This document shows positions 59,025 to 64,000 of a DNA stretch of 64,000 bases, one piece after another. How positions within the stretch are numbered: the stretch's first letter is position 1; the number at the start of each line of letters is the position of its first letter. The translations under genes were made by a program, and so were the position numbers. Source of the DNA: Acidovorax soli. GTDB lineage: Bacteria; Pseudomonadota; Gammaproteobacteria; Burkholderiales; Burkholderiaceae_C. The DNA is taken from contig NZ_JACHLK010000009.1 of assembly GCF_014207955.1 (NCBI RefSeq), positions 246,547 through 310,546 on the forward strand. Direction: 5' to 3'. The notes beneath the pieces are model-generated. The model had not been told where the DNA came from, made no database searches, and was given only the letters and a program-made list of their open reading frames with translations.

Positions 59025-59525
59025 ATGCTCAAGTCACTGATCCCCGTGCTGTACGTGCAGCTGTCGCCCCAGCGGCTGGAGGTGCGCAACGCCAGGACCG
59101 GTGGCGCCTGGAGCGGCGCGCCGGAGCTGGCCATCGCGCAGGCACCCAAGCCCACCATCCAGGCCGTGGGCGACAACGCCAGGCAGGCGGCCAGCCAGAC
59201 GGGCGCCCGCCTGGTGAACCCGCTGGCCCATCCGCGCAGCATCATCTCGGACTACGCGCTGGCTGAGCAGTTGCTGCGTTACGCCGTGCAGCATGTGCTG
59301 CGCAATGGCGGCAGCACCTGGGGCCTCACCCCCTCCCCGCACATGGTGCTGCACCCGCCCAGCGATCCCGCTGGCGGCTACACCCAGGTGGAACTGCGTG
59401 CGCTGCGCGAGCTGGCCATGGGCAGCGGCGCCAGCAAGGTGACCCTGTGGCAGGGGACACCGCTCAGCGACGAAGACCTGCGCTCGGGATATTTCCCAGC
59501 CACCGGCCAGGTGCTGCCGGCATGA
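59025..59525 (+). CDS. Half-length MreB-like protein (domain I only)
   Basis: 166 aa. Its segments match, in order, the first 150 residues of rod-shape protein MreB: start MLKSLIPVLYVQLSPQRLEV, AVGDNARQAASQTGARLVNP, SIISDYALAEQLLRYAVQHV and PSPHMVLHPP, then QVELRALRELAMGSGASKVT. MreB continues for another 190 residues with the second half of the ATP site, which is absent here. The first phosphate motif (DLGT in MreB) reads VQLSP, so nucleotide binding is unlikely. It could regulate or cap MreB filaments, or be a decaying copy. The ATG at 59025 follows a weak site. Confidence 0.7.
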   Translation: MLKSLIPVLYVQLSPQRLEVRNARTGGAWSGAPELAIAQAPKPTIQAVGDNARQAASQTGARLVNPLAHPRSIISDYALAEQLLRYAVQHVLRNGGSTWGLTPSPHMVLHPPSDPAGGYTQVELRALRELAMGSGASKVTLWQGTPLSDEDLRSGYFPATGQVLPA

Positions 59526-59598
59526 ACCATGCACACTGCGCCTGCATCACAATGGACGGCAACACCCCATGCCGCCCCACCAAGGACACCGCACGCCC

Positions 59599-59949
59599 AT
59601 GAGCACCACCAAGCCCGACACCATTGCACTGAACATGCCCGTGCCCAGCGGTGAGCAGCTCAAGGCCGCACGCACGGCAGCGGGCCTGAGCCAGGCCCAG
59701 GCCGCTGAATTGATGGGCTATCCGCTGCAGACCGGCAGCCGCGGCGGCCTGCAATCGCGCACCTGGCAGGCCCTGGAGAGCACCAGCGACGAGCGCAGCA
59801 TGCAGGGCCCCGTGTTCGCCATGTTCCTGCTGCTCACGGGCCAGCACCCGGACTTCGTGCTGCAGCGCAAGCCGGATGCAGGCCAGGCGCCGGCAGCGGC
59901 GCCGGATTCCACGGCACCGGGTGACGAAGAAAACATTTCGCCCGAATAG
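59599..59949 (+). CDS. Small helix-turn-helix-like protein
   Basis: 116 aa. Residues 14-60 (GEQLKAARTAAGLSQAQAAE) look like an XRE-type helix-turn-helix but with an insertion (YPLQTGSRGGLQSRTWQALE) before the third helix. A hydrophobic stretch (VFAMFLLLTGQHPDFVL) and an acidic tail follow. It is probably a DNA-binding protein of a phage-regulator-like type, with the target unknown. ATG 59599 is preferred; 59569 is also open. It follows the MreB-like gene by 73 bp. Confidence 0.72.
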   Translation: MSTTKPDTIALNMPVPSGEQLKAARTAAGLSQAQAAELMGYPLQTGSRGGLQSRTWQALESTSDERSMQGPVFAMFLLLTGQHPDFVLQRKPDAGQAPAAAPDSTAPGDEENISPE

Positions 59950-59970
59950 CCGCCCATCCCTGCCGGCCGC

Positions 59971-60963
59971 TCAATCCACCTTGATGTTCGCGGCCTTGAT
60001 GACCTGGGCCCATTTCTCGACCTCGGCCTTCTGGAAGGCCGCGATCTGTGCCACACCCAGGTCGGCCGGCTCCATGCCGAAGCCCGCCAGGCGCTTTTGC
60101 ATCTCGGGCTGGGCCAGGATCTTGCGGATCTCGTCGTGCAGGCGACTGACCACCGGCGCCGGCGTGCCGGCCGGCGCAAAGATCGCCTGCCAGGACTGCA
60201 CCTGGAAGTCCTCCAGGCCCTTGATGCCCGACTCGGCCACCGTGGGCACCTCGGGCATGGAGGCCAGGCGCTTGGGCGAGGTGACGGCAATCGCGCGCAG
60301 CTTGCCGCTTTGCACGTGCGGCGCCGCCACCACGGTGGTGTCGAACATCATGTCCACCTGGCCACCGATCACGTCCTGGATGGCCGGGCCGCTGCCCTTG
60401 TAGGGAATGTGCGTGAACTTCACGCCCGACTTGAAGCCCAGCAGCTCCACGGCCAGGTGCTGCGAGCTGCCGGTGCCGGCCGAGGCGGAGGACAGGCCAC
60501 CCTCCTTGGTCTTGGCGGCCGCAAGCACGTCCTTGAGCGTCTTGTAGGGGCTGCTGGCAGCCACCACCAGCACCACCGGGTTGGTGCCGATCAGCGTGAC
60601 CGGGCTGAAGGACTTGAGGGCGTCGTAGCCGAGCTTGGGATAGAGGCTGGCGTTGATGGCATGCGAGCTCACCGTACCGCCCAGCAGCGTGTAGCCATCG
60701 GCCGGCGCACGGGCCACCACCTCCGAGCCCACGCTGCCCGCGGCGCCGGCCTTGTTCTCCACCACCACCGTGGTACCCAGGGCCGTGCCCAGTGGCTGGC
60801 CGATCATGCGCGCCAGGGTGTCGGTGGTACCACCTGCGGCAAAGGGCACGACGTAGCTGATGGGCTTGCCCGTAGGCCAGGCACCCTGAGCGGCGGCCGG
60901 CAGGCCGATGAGGGCGCCCGCCACCGCCAGGGTGGCCGTGCCAAGGAGGGTTCTGCGTTGCAT
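59971..60963 (-). CDS. Tripartite tricarboxylate transporter substrate-binding protein (Bug/TctC family)
   Basis: 330 aa periplasmic binding protein. A signal peptide (MQRRTLLGTATLAVAGALIG, cleavage near PAAAQG) precedes ISYVVPFAAGGTTDTLARMI. SSASAGTGSSQHLAVELLG and PYKGSGPAIQDVIGG are the ligand-pocket loops. It is 29 bp downstream of a lactonase gene, and about 1.5 kb from a divergent Bug-kdgD pair, so an aldarate or lactone is the best guess for its ligand. Confidence 0.9.
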   Translation of the reverse strand: MQRRTLLGTATLAVAGALIGLPAAAQGAWPTGKPISYVVPFAAGGTTDTLARMIGQPLGTALGTTVVVENKAGAAGSVGSEVVARAPADGYTLLGGTVSSHAINASLYPKLGYDALKSFSPVTLIGTNPVVLVVAASSPYKTLKDVLAAAKTKEGGLSSASAGTGSSQHLAVELLGFKSGVKFTHIPYKGSGPAIQDVIGGQVDMMFDTTVVAAPHVQSGKLRAIAVTSPKRLASMPEVPTVAESGIKGLEDFQVQSWQAIFAPAGTPAPVVSRLHDEIRKILAQPEMQKRLAGFGMEPADLGVAQIAAFQKAEVEKWAQVIKAANIKVD

Positions 60964-60992
60964 GGGATTTGTCTCCAGATAGAAAGAGGGAT

Positions 60993-62090
60993 TCAGGGGA
61001 AGTCGACGATCTCGACCCAGTTGGGGTTCTTGCCGGCGGGCACACGGGTCGGCGTACCAGGGATGCCCGTGGCCGCATCGATGGGATGCAGCGACAGGCT
61101 GTGCGACTCCTGCCCGGCCGCGATCAGGAAACGGCCCGAGGAATCGACTGCGAAGCCGCGTGGCGATTTTTCAGTGGGCACCTGGCCCAGCGGCTGCAGC
61201 TGGCCGGTGGCAGCATCGACGCGGAAGCTGCTGAGGGTGCTCGATGTGCGTTCGGAGGCATAGAGCGTGCGGCCATCGGGCGAAAGGTGCAGGTCGGCCG
61301 CCCAGGGCTTGCCGGCAAAGCCCGCCGGCAGCGCCGTGGTGCGCTGCACGGACCGCAGCGTGCCGCGCGCCGCGTCATAGCCCATCACGTGCACGGCGGC
61401 ATCGAGTTCGTTGAGCAGATACATGTGGCGCTGCGCACGGTCCCAGACGAAATGGCGTGGGCCCGACTTCTCGGGCGGGACGCTGGTCAGCGCCGGCTCG
61501 TGGGCCGTGAGCCGCCCGGTCTCGGCATCGAAGCGCCAGGCCGAGAGGTTGTCGCCGCCCAGGCTGGTGGCGAACACGTGGCGGTTGGCGGCATCGGCAT
61601 GGATGGCATGCGCATTGGGCGCCGTGGGGATGAGCTGCTGCACCGCCCCCACCGCCCCATCCTTGCCGATGCTGTTGACCGTGATCTTGTGGCCGGGGTA
61701 CGAGGCGGCGAACAGCCAACGGCCCGTGGCATCGGTGTCGATATTGGCCATGCTGTCGGCCAGCGGCGCCTCGCCGAGCTTGCGCAGCTTGCCGCTGGCC
61801 GGATCGATGGCCAGGCTGACCACCCGGAACGGCTGGGAGCGCAAGGCCACATAGAGCACGCGCTTGTCCGGGCTCACGGCCATGGGCATGGCCATGCCGC
61901 CCAGCGGCACCGTCTCCACAGGCCTGAGCGTGCCGGCGCTGCGGTCCAGCTCCAGCACCGAGAGATCCTGGCTGTCGGCATTGGACACATAGACCCAGGT
62001 GGCGGCCAGGGCGGCAGAGCCAGCCCCCAACCACAGGGCACCCACAGCCAGGGGCAGCGCCAGGCTGCGCCAACGAATTGCACGGAGCAT
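60993..62090 (-). CDS. Exported lactonase-type seven-bladed beta-propeller (YncE/YkgB-like)
   Basis: 365 aa. Signal peptide at the N-terminus (ALPLAVGALWLGAGSAALAA). Repeated blades of the form TWVYVSNADSQDLSVLELD, LYASERTSSTLSSFRVDAAT and GRFLIAAGQESHSLSLHPID define a seven-bladed propeller of the 6-phosphogluconolactonase (Pgl/YkgB) and YncE group. The conserved His/Asp/Glu residues of the lactonase (ADLHLSPDGRTLYASE) are partly visible. With kdgD on the divergent side it may open periplasmic aldarolactones; this is inference. A Bug gene follows 29 bp later. Confidence 0.8.
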   Translation of the reverse strand: MLRAIRWRSLALPLAVGALWLGAGSAALAATWVYVSNADSQDLSVLELDRSAGTLRPVETVPLGGMAMPMAVSPDKRVLYVALRSQPFRVVSLAIDPASGKLRKLGEAPLADSMANIDTDATGRWLFAASYPGHKITVNSIGKDGAVGAVQQLIPTAPNAHAIHADAANRHVFATSLGGDNLSAWRFDAETGRLTAHEPALTSVPPEKSGPRHFVWDRAQRHMYLLNELDAAVHVMGYDAARGTLRSVQRTTALPAGFAGKPWAADLHLSPDGRTLYASERTSSTLSSFRVDAATGQLQPLGQVPTEKSPRGFAVDSSGRFLIAAGQESHSLSLHPIDAATGIPGTPTRVPAGKNPNWVEIVDFP

Positions 62091-62520
62091 CGGTATTTCC
62101 TTTCAAAAGAGGGAAGGCCCCCACCAGCGGCGGGCCAGAGAACCAGCAGGCGACACGGGGCGACAGGCCATCTCTCGCAACAAAAATCAGCCGCCCGTCA
62201 TATGTCGTCATACAACATGGCGGATTGTGGGGCCCGAGAGCCCATCCGACCAAGGGGATTACCCGAACCCGATTGCATGCCGCCCTCCTGCCTGGATCAG
62301 CGCAGTGCCCTTCCCGGATCCAGCGCCATCTCCATAGGGAAACCGAGGGCTTTCGGCGTGTCGGAAAAAGCACCCGCTGCAGCCCTCCCAAGGACTTTGG
62401 ATGCACCATGGCCGGCACGGCAGCAGCACTTTATTGCGCCATTTTTTCGCAAGGCCATTGTTTTTCCCCGTGCTTAGTTGTACGATGACTATCAACAAGC
62501 CAGCAACCAGGAGACAATCC
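62091..62520. promoter_or_regulatory. 430-bp divergent control region of aldarate locus
   Basis: No convincing gene. A promoter-like pair TTGTTT (62458-62463) and TACGAT (62481-62486) with 17-bp spacing precedes the Bug gene. The 11-mer TTGTACGATGA (62478-62488) overlaps its -10. A near copy (TTGTATGACGA, minus strand) lies at 62205-62215 toward the lactonase gene. Two copies suggest one regulator, perhaps GntR-type, acting on both sides. Confidence 0.5.
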
Positions 62521-63498
62521 ATGACACTGACCCGCCGCGACGCCATTCTGGCGTGCACCGCCGCACTCGCCTCGGCCACGGCCGCCGCCCAGACCGCAGC
62601 GGAATGGCAGCCCACCAAGACCCTGAAACTGGTCGTGCCCTACCCGCCCGGCGGCAGCTCGGACATCATTGCCCGCTCCATCAGCCAATCGCTGTCGGAG
62701 CTGCTCAAGCAGCCCGTGATCGTGGAGAACAAGCCCGGTGCCAACGGCAACCTGGGCGCCGATTTCGTGGCCAAGGCCGAGCCGGACGGCTACACCATGC
62801 TGCTGTGCGACGTGGGCGCCCTCGCCATCAGCCCCTCGGTCTACACCAAGCTGTCGTTCGACCCCTCCAAGGACCTGCGCGGCGTGACCATGCTGGCCTA
62901 CTCGCCCCACCTGCTGGTGGTGCACCCTTCGGTCAAAGCCAACAACCTCAAGGAACTGGTTGCACTGTCCAAGACAACGGACCTGAATTTCGCCGTCACC
63001 GCCACCGGCAGCGCGCCGCACCTGGCCGGTGTGGCGCTGGAGCGTGCCAGCGGCGCGCGCTGGCAGTACATCCCCTACAAGGGTGGCGTGACCGCCATCC
63101 AGGACACCGTGGCCGGCCAGACCCAGGTGCTGATGAACGGCATGCTCGCCACCCTGCCCCAGGTGCAGAACGGCAAGCTCAAGGTGCTGGGTGTGTCCAA
63201 GCCCACACGCATGCCGCTGATCGGCGACGTGCCAACCATCGCCGAACAAGGCGTTGCAGGCTACGAGTCCGGTACCTGGCAGGGCATCCTGCTGCCCCGC
63301 GGCACGCCCGACGCCGTGGTGCAACGGCTGAACAAGGCGCTGATCACCGCCATCCGCTCGCCCGACATCCGCTCGCGCCTGGCCGGCCAGGGCGCCGAAG
63401 TGGTGACCATGACCCCCACCGAACAGGACCAGTTCTTCGCCAAGGAGCGTGCGCGCTGGGCCTCCGTGGTGAAGGCCGCCAACATCAAGCTCGACTGA
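62521..63498 (+). CDS. Tripartite tricarboxylate transporter substrate-binding protein (Bug/TctC family)
   Basis: 325 aa. The signal MTLTRRDAILACTAALASAT has a twin-arginine-like start and ends near AAAQT. The family motif LKLVVPYPPGGSSDIIARS is complete, followed by TATGSAPHLAGVALE and PYKGGVTAIQDTVAGQ. The start has CAGGAGACAATCC. It is 40 bp upstream of kdgD, so its ligand is probably glucarate, galactarate or a similar sugar diacid. The frame is open upstream to 62401, but the signal peptide and Shine-Dalgarno fix the start at 62521. Confidence 0.92.
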   Translation: MTLTRRDAILACTAALASATAAAQTAAEWQPTKTLKLVVPYPPGGSSDIIARSISQSLSELLKQPVIVENKPGANGNLGADFVAKAEPDGYTMLLCDVGALAISPSVYTKLSFDPSKDLRGVTMLAYSPHLLVVHPSVKANNLKELVALSKTTDLNFAVTATGSAPHLAGVALERASGARWQYIPYKGGVTAIQDTVAGQTQVLMNGMLATLPQVQNGKLKVLGVSKPTRMPLIGDVPTIAEQGVAGYESGTWQGILLPRGTPDAVVQRLNKALITAIRSPDIRSRLAGQGAEVVTMTPTEQDQFFAKERARWASVVKAANIKLD

Positions 63499-63538
63499 GC
63501 ACCCGCCTCTTTTTCCACATCACCGCCTCGCTACCACC

Positions 63539-64000
63539 ATGACCCCGCAAGACCTCAAATCCATCATGGGCTCCGGCCTGCTGTCCTTCCCCGTCACCGA
63601 CTTCGACGCCCAGGGCAACTTCAATCCCAAGGGCTACGCCGCCCGCCTCGAATGGCTGGCCCCCTACGGCGCCAGCGCCCTGTTTGCCGCCGGCGGCACG
63701 GGCGAGTACTTCTCCCTCTCGGGCCCCGAGTACGGCGAGGTCATCAAGACCGCCGTGGACACCTGCCGCGGCAAGGTGCCCATCATTGCCGGTGCCGGCG
63801 GCCCCACGCGCACGGCCATCGCCCATGCCCAGGAGGCCGAGCGCCTGGGCGCCCACGGCATCCTGCTCTTGCCCCACTACCTGACCGAAGCTGGCCAGGA
63901 GGGCTTGATCGAGCATGTGGCTGCGGTCTGCAACAGCGTGAAGTTCGGCGTCATCGTCTACAACCGCGACCGCACCAAGCTCACGGCCAACTCCCTGGCC
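63539..64000 (+). CDS. kdgD: 5-dehydro-4-deoxyglucarate dehydratase (partial, runs off right edge)
   Basis: First 154 residues of a dihydrodipicolinate-synthase-family lyase, which usually has about 300. It converts 5-dehydro-4-deoxyglucarate to 2,5-dioxopentanoate (alpha-ketoglutarate semialdehyde) in glucarate and galactarate breakdown. The start MTPQDLKSIMGSGLLSFPVT and the substrate-binding ALFAAGGTGEYFSLSGPEYG (GTGEYFSL motif) match KdgD. The Schiff-base Lys is expected beyond the edge; the helper Tyr is in VIVYNRDR. It is cytoplasmic and the second gene after the Bug binding protein. Confidence 0.9.
   Translation, partial: MTPQDLKSIMGSGLLSFPVTDFDAQGNFNPKGYAARLEWLAPYGASALFAAGGTGEYFSLSGPEYGEVIKTAVDTCRGKVPIIAGAGGPTRTAIAHAQEAERLGAHGILLLPHYLTEAGQEGLIEHVAAVCNSVKFGVIVYNRDRTKLTANSLA

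Overview
The window is high-GC, densely packed chromosomal DNA from a betaproteobacterium, most likely family Comamonadaceae (Acidovorax-like). The support is the gene order rimP-nusA-infB-rbfA-truB-typA, four orphan tripartite-tricarboxylate (Bug/TctC) binding proteins, many LysR regulators, and CTGT-N8-ACAG and Fur-like operators. The genus cannot be fixed from sequence reading alone. I see about 61 protein genes. I see no rRNA, tRNA, CRISPR array, insertion sequence or prophage.

Layout. 1-2.9 kb: minus-strand operon of Bug protein, DUF2817 peptidase and a cut-off aminotransferase, with a divergent LysR gene. 3-12 kb: DUF4336 protein, exported intradiol dioxygenase, metallo-beta-lactamase-fold protein, bestrophin, NmrA-type oxidoreductase, two GlxA-type AraC regulators flanking a SLAC1-type transporter, and a Crp/Fnr regulator. 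12.5-14.9 kb: wax ester synthase/DGAT overlapping an alpha/beta hydrolase. 14.9-19.1 kb: Fur-box-controlled FecI/FecR/TonB-receptor set. 19.1-24.5 kb: D-amino-acid-type locus (racemase, N-acyl-D-amino-acid deacylase, Bug protein) with two LysR genes. 24.7-28.2 kb: periplasmic asparaginase, glycosyltransferase, LplT. 28.5-32.2 kb: MetR-like regulator divergent from flavin reductase, DUF1852 (MesX) and MesD, a folate-independent methionine synthase cluster. 32.2-34.5 kb: RNA 2',3'-cyclic phosphodiesterase divergent from two orphan genes across a LexA box.

34.5-41 kb: guaA, a VapBC-like toxin-antitoxin pair with a four-site operator, guaB, DUF4124 protein, rnfH, ratA, smpB. 41-43 kb: COG4315 lipoprotein, ECF sigma factor and anti-sigma factor. 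43-54.6 kb: minus-strand translation operon rimP-nusA-infB-rbfA-truB-typA, followed by a membrane protein, a DMT transporter and 3-hydroxyisobutyryl-CoA hydrolase. 54.8-60 kb: SWIM/SNF2 helicase, thioredoxin-like protein, a half-length MreB-like protein and a small HTH-like protein. 60-64 kb: probable aldarate (glucarate) locus with two divergent Bug genes, a beta-propeller lactonase and the start of kdgD.

The most interesting items are the MesX/MesD cluster with its flavin reductase, the LexA-boxed orphan pair, the stand-alone MreB N-terminal half, an element placed directly after the stop codons of guaB and smpB, the phased toxin-antitoxin operator, and a perfect hairpin just inside the gene after typA.
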